NCBI RefSeq assembly: GCF_048553715.1
Contig: NZ_JBLZNC010000003.1
Location: 62,001 to 126,000 of the forward strand
From: Sagittula sp048553715
GTDB lineage: Bacteria; Pseudomonadota; Alphaproteobacteria; Rhodobacterales; Rhodobacteraceae
Length of the DNA stretch: 64,000 nt
Direction: 5' to 3'
The translations under genes and the position numbers were made by a program. Under the pieces are notes generated by a model. The model had not been told where the DNA came from and ran no database searches. It worked only from the letters and a program-made list of their open reading frames with translations. Shown here piece by piece: positions 35,161 to 43,432 of the stretch (positions within the stretch are counted from its first letter, which is position 1; every line of letters begins with the position of its first letter).

Positions 35161-36336
35161 TTACGGGCGCTCAAGACACATGGCAACGCCCATACCGCCG
35201 CCGATGCACAAAGTTGCCAGACCTTTCTTGGCGTTGCGGCGCTTCATCTCGAACAGCAGGGTGTTCAGGACGCGCGCGCCCGACGCGCCGATGGGGTGGC
35301 CGATGGCAATCGCGCCGCCGTTGACGTTCACGATCTCGGGGTTCCAGCCCATGTCCTTGTTCACGGCGCAGGCCTGCGCGGCGAAGGCTTCGTTGGCTTC
35401 GACCAGATCCAGATCTTCCGGCTTCCAGCCCGCTTTTTCCAGCGCCTTGCGCGAGGCATAGACGGGACCCACGCCCATGATGGATGGGTCCAGACCGGCC
35501 GTTGCATAGGACACGATGCGGGCCAGCGGCTCGATCCCGCGCTTTTCCGCCTCGTCCGCCGTCATCAGCAGCGCACCGGCGGCGCCGTCATTGAGACCCG
35601 AGGCATTGCCCGCCGTGACCGACCCGTCACGGGTAAAGGCCGGGCGCAGTTTCTGCATGTTCTCGATCACCGCGCCGTGGCGGATGTATTCGTCCTTATC
35701 CATCACGATTTCGCCCTTGCGGGTCTTGATCGTGAAGGGGATCACCTCGTCGTCGAACTTGCCGGCCTTTTGCGCGGCCTCGGCCTTGTTCTGGGAGGCG
35801 AGAGCGAATTCATCCTGCATCTCGCGGCTGATCTGCCATTGTTCGGCGACATTCTCGGCGGTCTGGCCCATGTGGTAGCCGTTGAACGCATCCCACAGGC
35901 CGTCGCGAATCATCGTGTCGATGTACTGCACATCGCCCATTTTATAGCCGTTGCGCAGGTTTTGCGCGTGGGGGCTCATGGACATGTTTTCCTGACCACC
36001 GGCGCATACGATGGCCGCGTCGCCCAGCTGGATGTGCTGAGCGGCCAGCGCCACGGCCCGCAGGCCCGATCCGCAGACCTGATTGATGGACCAAGCGGCG
36101 GATTCGATGGGCAGACCTGCATTCACATGGGCCTGACGTGCGGGGTTCTGCCCTTGGGCTGCGGTCAATACCTGACCCAAAATCGTCTCGGAAACCTCAC
36201 CTTTTTCGATGCCGGCGCGCGCGACCAGTGCTTCCAGAACAGCGGCGCCCAGATCGTGGGCGGGGGTGTTCGCAAAAGAACCGCCAAAGCTGCCAACTCC
36301 GGTGCGGGCGGCGCTTGCGATAACGACGTTTGTCAT
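35161..36336 (-). CDS. phaA: Acetyl-CoA C-acetyltransferase (beta-ketothiolase)
   Basis: Condenses two acetyl-CoA to acetoacetyl-CoA. The 391-residue protein has the acyl-binding cysteine in INQVCGSGLRAV (about 88), the His motif NVNGGAIAIGHPIGASGARV (about 348) and the second cysteine in TLCIGGGMGVAM (about 378). Upstream of phaB on the same strand, as in most PHB-producing alphaproteobacteria. Terminator directly after the stop. Confidence 0.96.
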   Translation of the reverse strand: MTNVVIASAARTGVGSFGGSFANTPAHDLGAAVLEALVARAGIEKGEVSETILGQVLTAAQGQNPARQAHVNAGLPIESAAWSINQVCGSGLRAVALAAQHIQLGDAAIVCAGGQENMSMSPHAQNLRNGYKMGDVQYIDTMIRDGLWDAFNGYHMGQTAENVAEQWQISREMQDEFALASQNKAEAAQKAGKFDDEVIPFTIKTRKGEIVMDKDEYIRHGAVIENMQKLRPAFTRDGSVTAGNASGLNDGAAGALLMTADEAEKRGIEPLARIVSYATAGLDPSIMGVGPVYASRKALEKAGWKPEDLDLVEANEAFAAQACAVNKDMGWNPEIVNVNGGAIAIGHPIGASGARVLNTLLFEMKRRNAKKGLATLCIGGGMGVAMCLERP

Positions 36337-36488
36337 GTGGTGTCCTCCAGACCTGGCGTGTCTGCACCTGCCGAAATTGGCGATCCGCTCCCTGCGGGGT
36401 GCTTCTGTCGCGCCTGTCAGGTCCCTGAATTAACCCATTTGCCGTCGCAGAAAAAGAGGTTCCGTGCGATGCGGCGGTGCGGCATAGG

Positions 36489-37304
36489 CTACGCGCGTTT
36501 GCGGCTGTTGGCCTCGCGCCACGTCGGGGTGACCGTGGGCGCGCCGTAGAAAAAGCCCTGAAGGCAGTCCACGCCAATGGCTTGCAAGCAGTCTGCATCC
36601 GCGCCGCTCTCGATGCTTTCGGCGACGGTGAACATATCAAATTGCACAGCGATCTGCACGATCGCCGAGACGAGCACCTGATTGTCGGGGTCTGCCGCAA
36701 TCCCCTTACAAAAAGCGCCGTCAATTTTCAGCACATCAAAGCTGAAATCCTTGAAGTGGCGCAGCGCCGTGTACCCTTGCCCGAAATCGTCGATGGCAAA
36801 GGTGATTCCCTTGACCTGCAGGTCCTGCATGAAAGTCACCACAAGTTCGGGCACCAGCATGGCAGACTGTTCCGTGATTTCCAGAATAAGCCGTTCCGCC
36901 ACAGTCGGATCCGCCGCCAGTCCACGGTTGAGCGTGCGCATCCACTTTTTATATCCGATGGATCGGGCAGACATGTTGATGGACAGTCGCAATTCGGGCA
37001 CGCGGGCGAGCTCGGCCAGGCCTTTCTCCAATGCGATACAGTCCAGCAGCCGCCCGTATTCCGTGCTTTCAACCGCATCAATGAAATCGGCGGCAGGGAT
37101 CACGCGGCCGGTTTCGTCCAGAACGCGGATCAGCCCCTCGTGAAAGGCGATGCGATCCGGATGGACCGAGGTCACCACGGGCTGGAACGCCAGCATGACC
37201 TGCCGGTGCTGGATGGCGCGGCGTACCATATCAATTGTACCGGCATCACGCGCAGTTACGGCATGATCCAGCGGATTACGCGGACCTGTCATGATCTTTC
37301 CCAT
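36489..37304 (-). CDS. EAL domain protein (putative c-di-GMP phosphodiesterase)
   Basis: A 271-residue single EAL domain without sensor or membrane part. The signature is EGL (56-58) in HEGLIRVLDE and not EAL. Other catalytic elements are kept: SINMSARS, LEITEQS, AIDDFGQGYTALRH, LKIDGAFCKG and QGFFYGAP, but the usual AEGVE reads AESIE. Activity is plausible, though the variation in two loops leaves a non-catalytic c-di-GMP-binding role open. A PilZ protein is encoded at 26.5 kb. Confidence 0.9.
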   Translation of the reverse strand: MGKIMTGPRNPLDHAVTARDAGTIDMVRRAIQHRQVMLAFQPVVTSVHPDRIAFHEGLIRVLDETGRVIPAADFIDAVESTEYGRLLDCIALEKGLAELARVPELRLSINMSARSIGYKKWMRTLNRGLAADPTVAERLILEITEQSAMLVPELVVTFMQDLQVKGITFAIDDFGQGYTALRHFKDFSFDVLKIDGAFCKGIAADPDNQVLVSAIVQIAVQFDMFTVAESIESGADADCLQAIGVDCLQGFFYGAPTVTPTWREANSRKRA

Positions 37305-37447
37305 TTTCCAGCTCCGACCTGTGGCAGAGCCCCCAACCGCCTGCCATCTGACACCGCACCAATTAAGCCCGCGTTAAAGTGCGGCTTTGTCCTAAATTGT
37401 TCCGAAAGCTTTCAGCCGCCCTCCACGCCGCAGCCCAAACACTGCGG

Positions 37448-37475
37448 TTGACACCACGCACAGGCCGTGTATTTG
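37448..37475 (+). promoter_or_regulatory. Candidate sigma70-type promoter of rpsD
   Basis: TTGACA (37448-37453), 16 bases, TATTTG (37470-37475), about 115 bp before the rpsD start. The -35 is a perfect consensus. The remaining part of the 286-bp gap from 37305 shows no other gene. Confidence 0.5.
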
Positions 37476-37590
37476 AGCGCCTTCATTGGTGTTGGTGGCC
37501 CTCGCAAGGGGATGCCTGTCAATCCGGGGTGCCGGTTCGCCGGTCCGGAAAGAGGACAACGCCCTTCGAACCTACAGAAGGAGATCAGCC

Positions 37591-38211
37591 GTGACAAAAC
37601 GCACGTCTGCCAAATACAAAATCGACCGCCGCATGGGCGAAAACATCTGGGGCCGTCCGAAGTCCCCGGTCAATCGTCGTGAATACGGCCCCGGCCAGCA
37701 CGGCCAGCGTCGTAAGCAGAAGCTGTCCGACTTCGGTCTGCAGCTGCGCGCCAAGCAGAAGCTCAAGGGCTACTACGGCGACATGACCGAAAAGCAATTC
37801 CGTCGCATCTATGCCGAGGCAGAGCGTGTGAAGGGTGACACCGGTGAAAACCTGATCGGCCTGCTCGAGCGCCGTCTGGACGCCGTCGTCTACCGCGCGA
37901 AATTCGTGCCGACCGTCTTTGCTGCACGTCAGTTCGTGAACCACGGCCACGTGCTAGTGAACGGCAAGCGCGTCAACATCCCCTCCTACCGTGTGAAAGA
38001 GGGTGACGTGATCGAGGTCCGCGAGAAGTCCAAGCAGATGACCGCGCTTCTCGAAGCTGTCCAACTGGCAGAGCGTGACGTCCCCGATTACATCGAGGCC
38101 GACCACTCCAAAATGACTGCGACCTTCGTGCGCACCCCCGGCCTGTCGGACGTGCCCTACGCGGTTCAGATGGAACCGAACCTGGTTATCGAATACTACG
38201 CTCAGAACTAA
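37591..38211 (+). CDS. rpsD: 30S ribosomal protein S4
   Basis: Primary 16S-rRNA-binding protein of the small subunit. The 206-residue protein starts at GTG 37591 with AAGGAG seven bases upstream and the sequence VTKRTSAKYKIDRRMGENIW. The S4 RNA-binding domain begins near 95 (LERRLDAVVYRAKFVPTVFA, VNHGHVLVNGKRVNIPSY). It stands alone here, away from the ribosomal operons, as in other alphaproteobacteria. Confidence 0.98.
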   Translation: MTKRTSAKYKIDRRMGENIWGRPKSPVNRREYGPGQHGQRRKQKLSDFGLQLRAKQKLKGYYGDMTEKQFRRIYAEAERVKGDTGENLIGLLERRLDAVVYRAKFVPTVFAARQFVNHGHVLVNGKRVNIPSYRVKEGDVIEVREKSKQMTALLEAVQLAERDVPDYIEADHSKMTATFVRTPGLSDVPYAVQMEPNLVIEYYAQN

Positions 38212-38254
38212 GCGTAACAGACGTAGGGCGGTGCTATGCGCCGCCCGACTTTGG

Positions 38255-38280
38255 GGCCGCCCTTTGGGGTGGCCTTTTTG
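38255..38280 (+). terminator. Intrinsic terminator after rpsD
   Basis: GGCCGCCC (38255-38262) pairs with GGGTGGCC (38267-38274, one G-T pair), loop of four, then TTTTTG. It lies 43 bp beyond the rpsD stop. Confidence 0.85.
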
Positions 38281-38321
38281 TTTGCCGGAACAGCAATGCG
38301 CCGGATCATAGCGCCAAACGC

Positions 38322-38359
38322 ACCAAGGCCGCCGTTCCGGTAGGAACGACGGCCTTGGT
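38322..38359. repeat. 17-bp inverted repeat between rpsD and the DUF1127 gene
   Basis: ACCAAGGCCGCCGTTCC (38322-38338) and GGAACGACGGCCTTGGT (38343-38359) pair with a single mismatch around a GGTA loop. It lies 30 bp after the stop of the leftward DUF1127 gene. No T-run follows on either strand, so it is either a Rho-independent terminator of weak type or an mRNA 3'-end stabiliser. Confidence 0.7.
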
Positions 38360-38389
38360 CACATCCGCATCAGCGGATCGCTACATCAT

Positions 38390-38605
38390 TCAGACGTAGT
38401 AAATGTCGCGGAACACGTGGTGCGCGATGCCTTCGCGGGTCAGGCCGCGTTTTGCCAGCTCTGCATCGGACAGGCCCTGCAGGCGTTCGATTTCCTTCAT
38501 GCGGTGGCTGGATTCAGCCGCGCGGGTCAGCGTGTCCATCATACCGTGGAACATGCTGCTCAGGATGCCGCGACGGGCGCTGTCGTCATATGTAATATGT
38601 GCCAT
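38390..38605 (-). CDS. DUF1127 domain small protein
   Basis: A 71-residue protein. The C-terminal half carries the DUF1127 pattern (ERLQGLSDAELAKRGLTREG then IAHHVFRDIYYV). In Rhodobacterales such small proteins have been linked to RNA metabolism and stress or C1/phosphate responses; no specific role can be read here. ATG 38605 has no neighbour upstream within 165 bp. Confidence 0.9.
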   Translation of the reverse strand: MAHITYDDSARRGILSSMFHGMMDTLTRAAESSHRMKEIERLQGLSDAELAKRGLTREGIAHHVFRDIYYV

Positions 38606-38770
38606 AGCGTTTATGCCTCTTCGGTTGGAACGATTGCTCCCCTCCGTGCCACCAATCTATGCCGCACTGCGGCGTAGGACCACTGCCAGTGCAGCATACC
38701 GGCTGTCCACCTTATGCATGGCTTCAACATTTAGATGAATTTTACACGTATTAACGTCGCCCTAAGCGGG

Positions 38771-39925
38771 CTACTCCGCAGCCATGGCCTGACGGTCGGC
38801 AAAGGGTGCGAAACGCGCGCGCAAGGCCGGGCTGACATGCGTCAGCCGCCCGCCGCAAATGGTGGCATCGACAGTGCGGCGCTTGCGGTGAACCAGCACC
38901 AGATCCGCCCGCAGCCCAGCCGCAATCTGCCCGCGATCCGCAAGCCCCAGCAGGCGGGCAGGGGTGCACGATACCATGGCCCAAGCGTCTTCCAAGCCGC
39001 ATCCACCGCCCTGTGTCACCGCAAAGGCCCCAGGCACCAGCGCATTAAACGCCCCGGCAGAGACCAGCACATCGCCGAGGCCTGCGTGGATCAGATCCAG
39101 CGTGGCCAAAGGTGCCGCGCCGGGCGCGCGCTCGCATAACTCTGACGCAGACAGTAGGATCGGCGCATCCGCCGCCCGCGCCAGCGCCGCCGCCGCGCGG
39201 CGCACCGGCAGGGCACACAGCCGTGCGCCAATCTGGTTGTAATAGTCACGGGTTTCGCCATCCGCATCACCCAGACTGCCAAAGGGCACCTCCAGTGCCT
39301 CAAGCATATCGGCCACACGGCATAAATGTCGTGGCACGTCAGGGGCTTGCGCCCGCCGCGTGTCAAGCGCTGTGCGATAGTCTTCCGCCGCCTGACTCGA
39401 TATGGCCGGATCGACCAGCGCCTTTTGGGCCGCATTGTCCAGCGTATCGGTGAACAGCAGGCTGGCGACCGGATGACGCCGAAGCGTGGTCACAAGGCGG
39501 TCCTGCGTGTCGACGCTGTGTGTCTCCAACACCAGTTGCGGCAGCAGATCGCAGAATGGCATTCGCTTAGCGCCGTGCAGATGTGTCAACGCGGCGGCGC
39601 AGCGGTCAGGCGCATAGCCGCCGCCTTGCCAGCCCCACCCCAGTGCGACGCTTGCCGTGGTCACTCCAGCGGCAGCGGCGTCATGGGCCGCGCGGCTCAG
39701 CGCATCAGCGGCGGCAGAGCTGTCCGCGCCGCCCATCTGCTCCGTCACCAGCGGGCCGTGCAGATCAACGATCCCCGGCAGCACCAGATAGTCGCCCAGA
39801 TCCACCTGCGCAAAAGTCCCATCACAGATCAATCCATCGGCAAAGGCCACAGGGGTATCCGAGAATCCCTCGGGGCGCAGGACGGCTGCACCGCTCAGGC
39901 ACAGGGGAGGAAGACAAGCTGGCAT
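38771..39925 (-). CDS. Degenerate PhnM-like amidohydrolase
   Basis: A 384-residue amidohydrolase-fold protein related to PhnM (alpha-D-ribose 1-methylphosphonate 5-triphosphate diphosphatase). The domain entry motif is LPGIVDLHGPL (50-60): PhnM proteins have LHxD here, so the second metal ligand is replaced by Pro58. The C-terminal amidohydrolase segment is present (VSCTPARLLGLADRGQIAAG, ADLVLVHRKRRTVDATICGG), but the family's SHSGN-type region is missing. No other phosphonate gene is nearby. The start is uncertain: ATG 39925 is taken, and ATG 39961 is possible. Confidence 0.8.
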   Translation of the reverse strand: MPACLPPLCLSGAAVLRPEGFSDTPVAFADGLICDGTFAQVDLGDYLVLPGIVDLHGPLVTEQMGGADSSAAADALSRAAHDAAAAGVTTASVALGWGWQGGGYAPDRCAAALTHLHGAKRMPFCDLLPQLVLETHSVDTQDRLVTTLRRHPVASLLFTDTLDNAAQKALVDPAISSQAAEDYRTALDTRRAQAPDVPRHLCRVADMLEALEVPFGSLGDADGETRDYYNQIGARLCALPVRRAAAALARAADAPILLSASELCERAPGAAPLATLDLIHAGLGDVLVSAGAFNALVPGAFAVTQGGGCGLEDAWAMVSCTPARLLGLADRGQIAAGLRADLVLVHRKRRTVDATICGGRLTHVSPALRARFAPFADRQAMAAE

Positions 39926-40103
39926 GGGTCTGCTCGGGACGATGAGTGTTACCTGATGCATAATCGGGCAATGTATCGTGGCCGTGACATTCACGCCGAA
40001 AACCCCTTATTTTCATCGCAAAACCTGGGATTTAGCGTAAATTATTCGTGACAGGGCAGGGGCCACAGGACAGGGCGGTCTACAGATCAGAAGGCCCCAA
40101 GGC

Positions 40104-40132
40104 TTGACCGGCCAACGGGCATCCTTTATACG
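40104..40132 (+). promoter_or_regulatory. Candidate sigma70-type promoter of rpsA
   Basis: TTGACC (40104-40109), 17 bases, TATACG (40127-40132). It is the best promoter-like sequence in the 361-bp gap between the PhnM-like gene and rpsA (39926-40286) and would give a leader of about 150 nt that includes the terminator at 40176. Confidence 0.5.
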
Positions 40133-40175
40133 CGCGAGCGTCGACAAGGCATTTAACGCCGCGGCAAGGACGAGC

Positions 40176-40204
40176 AGGGCCGGACCACCGGCCCTCTTTG
40201 TTTT
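40176..40204 (+). terminator. Intrinsic terminator in the rpsA leader
   Basis: A perfect stem AGGGCCGG (40176-40183) and CCGGCCCT (40188-40195) with ACCA loop, followed by CTTTGTTTT. It lies about 45 nt after the candidate promoter and 82 bp before the rpsA start, in the same direction. It could attenuate rpsA or end a short RNA. Confidence 0.75.
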
Positions 40205-40286
40205 GCGGCAAGCTCAGTGACCAACCAAGACCGGCGGAGCCAACCGTGCGGCCAGTGAAAACCGATGAAAAGGAAACCAGACGTAT

Positions 40287-41966
40287 ATGTCTAACGCATC
40301 CATGGAAGAGTTCGAAGCACTCCTGAACGAGAGCCTCGAGATGGACACGCCCGATGAGGGCACAGTTGTCAAAGGCAAGGTCATCGCAATCGAAGCGGGC
40401 CAGGCCATCATCGACGTCGGCTACAAGATGGAAGGCCGTGTCGAGCTAAAAGAATTCGCAGAGCCGGGCGAACAGCCCGAAGTCTCTGTCGGTGACGAAG
40501 TCGAGGTTTACCTCCGCGCCGCCGAAAACGCCCGTGGCGAAGCTGTTATCTCCCGCGAGATGGCGCGCCGCGAAGAAGCATGGGACCGCCTCGAAAAAGC
40601 ATACGCCGACGACCAGCGCGTCGAAGGTGCGATCTTTGGCCGTGTCAAAGGTGGCTTCACCGTCGATCTCGGCGGCGCCGTGGCCTTCCTGCCCGGCTCT
40701 CAGGTTGACGTGCGCCCCGTGCGCGACGCAGGCCCGCTCATGGGTCTCAAGCAGCCGTTCCAGATCCTCAAGATGGACCGTCGCCGTGGCAACATCGTTG
40801 TGTCGCGCCGCGCGATCCTCGAAGAATCCCGCGCCGAACAGCGCGCCGAAGTTATCGGCAAGCTGCAGGAAGGCGATTCGGTTGACGGTGTGGTCAAGAA
40901 CATCACCGAGTACGGCGCATTCGTCGACTTGGGCGGCGTTGACGGCCTGCTGCACGTGACCGACATGGCATGGCGCCGTGTGAACCACCCCTCCGAAATC
41001 CTGTCGATCGGTGAAACTGTCAAAGTGCAGGTCATCAAGATCAACAAGGACACGCACCGTATCTCCCTGGGCATGAAGCAGCTGCAGGAAGATCCGTGGG
41101 ATCTGGTGGGCGTCAAGTACCCGCTGGGCTCCGTGCACAAAGGCCGCGTGACCAACATCACCGATTACGGTGCATTTGTTGAGCTCGAAGCCGGTGTCGA
41201 AGGTCTGGTTCACGTCTCCGAGATGTCCTGGACCAAGAAGAACGTGCACCCCGGCAAGATCGTCTCCACCTCTCAGGAAGTGGACGTGATGGTTCTGGAA
41301 ATCGACCCCTCCAAGCGTCGTGTTTCCCTTGGCCTGAAACAGACCCAGCGCAACCCGTGGGAAGTGTTTGCTGAAACGCACCCCGAGGGCACGCAGGTCG
41401 AAGGCGAAGTCAAGAACATCACCGAATTCGGTCTGTTCATCGGTCTCGAAGGCGAGATCGACGGCATGGTTCACCTCTCCGACCTGTCCTGGGACGAGCG
41501 CGGCGAAGACGCGATCCAGAGCTACCAGAAGAACGACGTTGTTCAGGCGGTGGTCTCCGAAGTCGACGTCGAGAAAGAGCGCATCTCGCTCTCGATCAAG
41601 GCGCTGGGTGGTGACAAGTTCGCAGAAGCCGTTGGCGGCGTGAAGCGTGGTGCCATCATCACCGTTGAAGTGACCGCAATCGAAGACGGCGGCATCGAAG
41701 TGGAATACGAAGGCATGAAGTCCTTCATCCGCCGCTCCGACCTGTCCCGCGATCGTGCCGAGCAGCGCCCCGAGCGCTTCAACACCGGCGACAAGATCGA
41801 CGTCCGCGTCACGAACATCGATTCGAAAACGCGCCGTCTGGGTCTGTCGATCAAGGCACGCGAAATCGCAGAAGAGAAAGAAGCCGTGGAACAGTTCGGT
41901 TCCTCCGACGCAGGCGCGTCGCTGGGCGACATTCTCGGCGCGGCTTTGAAGGGCGGCGACGAGTAA
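40287..41966 (+). CDS. rpsA: 30S ribosomal protein S1
   Basis: Binds mRNA at the small subunit and aids initiation. The 559-residue protein has six S1 repeats, for example KGKVIAIEAGQAIIDVGYKM, GVVKNITEYGAFVDLGGVDG, GRVTNITDYGAFVELEAGVE and GEVKNITEFGLFIGLEGEID. In many alphaproteobacteria cmk lies directly upstream; here the upstream gene is a divergent amidohydrolase. Preceded by AAAAGGA. Confidence 0.98.
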   Translation: MSNASMEEFEALLNESLEMDTPDEGTVVKGKVIAIEAGQAIIDVGYKMEGRVELKEFAEPGEQPEVSVGDEVEVYLRAAENARGEAVISREMARREEAWDRLEKAYADDQRVEGAIFGRVKGGFTVDLGGAVAFLPGSQVDVRPVRDAGPLMGLKQPFQILKMDRRRGNIVVSRRAILEESRAEQRAEVIGKLQEGDSVDGVVKNITEYGAFVDLGGVDGLLHVTDMAWRRVNHPSEILSIGETVKVQVIKINKDTHRISLGMKQLQEDPWDLVGVKYPLGSVHKGRVTNITDYGAFVELEAGVEGLVHVSEMSWTKKNVHPGKIVSTSQEVDVMVLEIDPSKRRVSLGLKQTQRNPWEVFAETHPEGTQVEGEVKNITEFGLFIGLEGEIDGMVHLSDLSWDERGEDAIQSYQKNDVVQAVVSEVDVEKERISLSIKALGGDKFAEAVGGVKRGAIITVEVTAIEDGGIEVEYEGMKSFIRRSDLSRDRAEQRPERFNTGDKIDVRVTNIDSKTRRLGLSIKAREIAEEKEAVEQFGSSDAGASLGDILGAALKGGDE

Positions 41967-41990
41967 TCGTCTCTTCCATATCGTTTAAAG

Positions 41991-42019
41991 AAGGCCTCCG
42001 CCCACGCGGGGGCCTTTTT
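41991..42019 (+). terminator. Intrinsic terminator after rpsA
   Basis: AAGGCCTCCGC (41991-42001) pairs with GCGGGGGCCTT (42006-42016), one wobble, then TTTTT. It lies 25 bp after the rpsA stop. Confidence 0.9.
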
Positions 42020-42139
42020 CGTTGCACGGAGTGCGGGGCAGGGGGCTTCGATAAACCATCCCTCAAGCGTGTAAAAATAATGGCGCTCTCCCAAAGGATT
42101 TCCTAACCTAAGGAAAATGGACCGGCGTGGAGACAGGGT

Positions 42140-42475
42140 ATGAAACGGTTTGTGGTGTCACTCGGGCTGCTATTGGGCACAACGCTGCCTGCCCTCGCCC
42201 AAAGCTCCGGCCAGATCGTCATACCCGATGACGGCAGCCAGATCGTTGAAGGCGGTCCTGCACCGCTTCAAGGCAGCACCGAATTCATCATGAAGCCGAT
42301 CACCGTCGAGGGGCAGAACCAGCTGCGTGGCCGTTTCGGCGGGGCATGGGCCGAGGGCGAGATTAAACAGCGCGCGGCCCTGACCTGCGGCGAGGCGGGC
42401 ATGCGACTGATCTACTTCAAGGCAGAGACACCCGACAGCAAAAGCCGCCGTGAATTCGCTGCCGTCTGCCAATAG
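42140..42475 (+). CDS. Periplasmic small protein of unknown function
   Basis: A 111-residue protein with a clean signal peptide (VVSLGLLLGTTLPALA, cleavage after about 20). The mature part is 90 residues, with TCGEAGMRLIYFK and a terminal AVCQ, so one disulfide is likely. No family recognised. It stands between the rpsA terminator and ihfB. Confidence 0.72.
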   Translation: MKRFVVSLGLLLGTTLPALAQSSGQIVIPDDGSQIVEGGPAPLQGSTEFIMKPITVEGQNQLRGRFGGAWAEGEIKQRAALTCGEAGMRLIYFKAETPDSKSRREFAAVCQ

Positions 42476-42716
42476 GGCAAAGCGCCGCCACGTCACCCGA
42501 ATCGCCGCACGGGACGGGGTGGGTGAAATTTTCGCTGACCCCAATCTTGACCCCGGCACTGCCAAAACCATCATCAATCCCACGAAAAGCCTGCCAAGCG
42601 CATGCAAAATAAGACAATTATTGCGTTTTCAAAGGTTCCCGTAACGGATCGGTATGCTTATAGTTTTCCAATAACGCTCCTCGACTAACGGAAGGCGCGA
42701 CAGGGGGAAGTAAAGA

Positions 42717-42998
42717 ATGATCAGATCAGAACTGATCCAGAAGATTGCGGACGAGAACCCGCATCTGTATCAGCGGGATGTAGAGCGGATCGTGAACACG
42801 ATCTTCGAAGAAATCACCAATGCCATGGCCCGGGGCGACCGGGTCGAGCTGCGGGGCTTCGGGGCGTTTTCGGTCAAGAAACGGGATGCGCGCACCGGCC
42901 GGAACCCCCGCACGGGTGAAGCGGTCGAGGTCGAGGAAAAGCACGTCCCCTTCTTCAAGACCGGCAAGCTCCTGCGGGACCGCCTGAACGGGAAATAA
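42717..42998 (+). CDS. ihfB: Integration host factor subunit beta
   Basis: DNA-bending nucleoid protein, forms a heterodimer with IhfA. The 93-residue protein shows the signature GFGAFSVKKRDARTGRNPRT at about 46-65, with the intercalating Pro, and ends VPFFKTGKLLRDRLN. The 241-bp gap upstream is A/T-rich near its end (ATGCTTATAGTTTTCCAATA), where the promoter probably lies. Three bases separate it from lapA. Confidence 0.96.
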   Translation: MIRSELIQKIADENPHLYQRDVERIVNTIFEEITNAMARGDRVELRGFGAFSVKKRDARTGRNPRTGEAVEVEEKHVPFFKTGKLLRDRLNGK

Positions 42999-43001
42999 CT
43001 C

Positions 43002-43364
43002 ATGCGCTACATTCGCTATGCTGTCTACGCGGTGGTCGCCATCGTGTTGATCATCGTGTCGCTGGCCAACCGCGATATGGTCACGCTCAGCACGCTGCCT
43101 GACGGAATGGCAGCGATCCCGGGGATGGGCTGGCTGGCCATAGCGGTAGAGCTGCCTCTGTTCATCGTGGTCTTGGGCGCGATCTTGCTGGGTTTTGTGC
43201 TGGGCGAGCTGTTCGAATGGCTGCGGGAGCACAAATACCGCGTCGAAGCCCGCACCAAACAGGGCGAAGTCCGCAAACTTGAACGCGAGCTGAAAAAGAC
43301 CCAGGTTGAACGCGACAAGGATAAGGACGAAGTGCTGGCCATTCTCGACCAGTCCCGCGCCTGA
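43002..43364 (+). CDS. LapA family membrane protein (DUF1049)
   Basis: A 120-residue inner-membrane protein with two hydrophobic helices (about 5-23 and 45-70) and a C-terminal coiled coil (KLERELKKTQVERDKDKDEV). This is the LapA (lipopolysaccharide assembly protein A) pattern. In enterics LapA/LapB control LpxC; the partner TPR protein LapB is not adjacent. Follows ihfB by three bases. Confidence 0.85.
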   Translation: MRYIRYAVYAVVAIVLIIVSLANRDMVTLSTLPDGMAAIPGMGWLAIAVELPLFIVVLGAILLGFVLGELFEWLREHKYRVEARTKQGEVRKLERELKKTQVERDKDKDEVLAILDQSRA

Positions 43365-43388
43365 TCCTGATCTCCTTACGCTGACACA

Positions 43389-43412
43389 GGGGACCTCTAA
43401 CCAGAGGTCCCC
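43389..43412 (+). terminator. Hairpin between lapA and trpF
   Basis: A perfect ten-pair stem, GGGGACCTCT and AGAGGTCCCC with AACC loop. The following ATTCCTTTTCC is a weak T-tract. It probably terminates ihfB-lapA, though partial read-through into trpF is possible. Confidence 0.7.
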
Positions 43413-43432
43413 ATTCCTTTTCCGGAGCCCAA

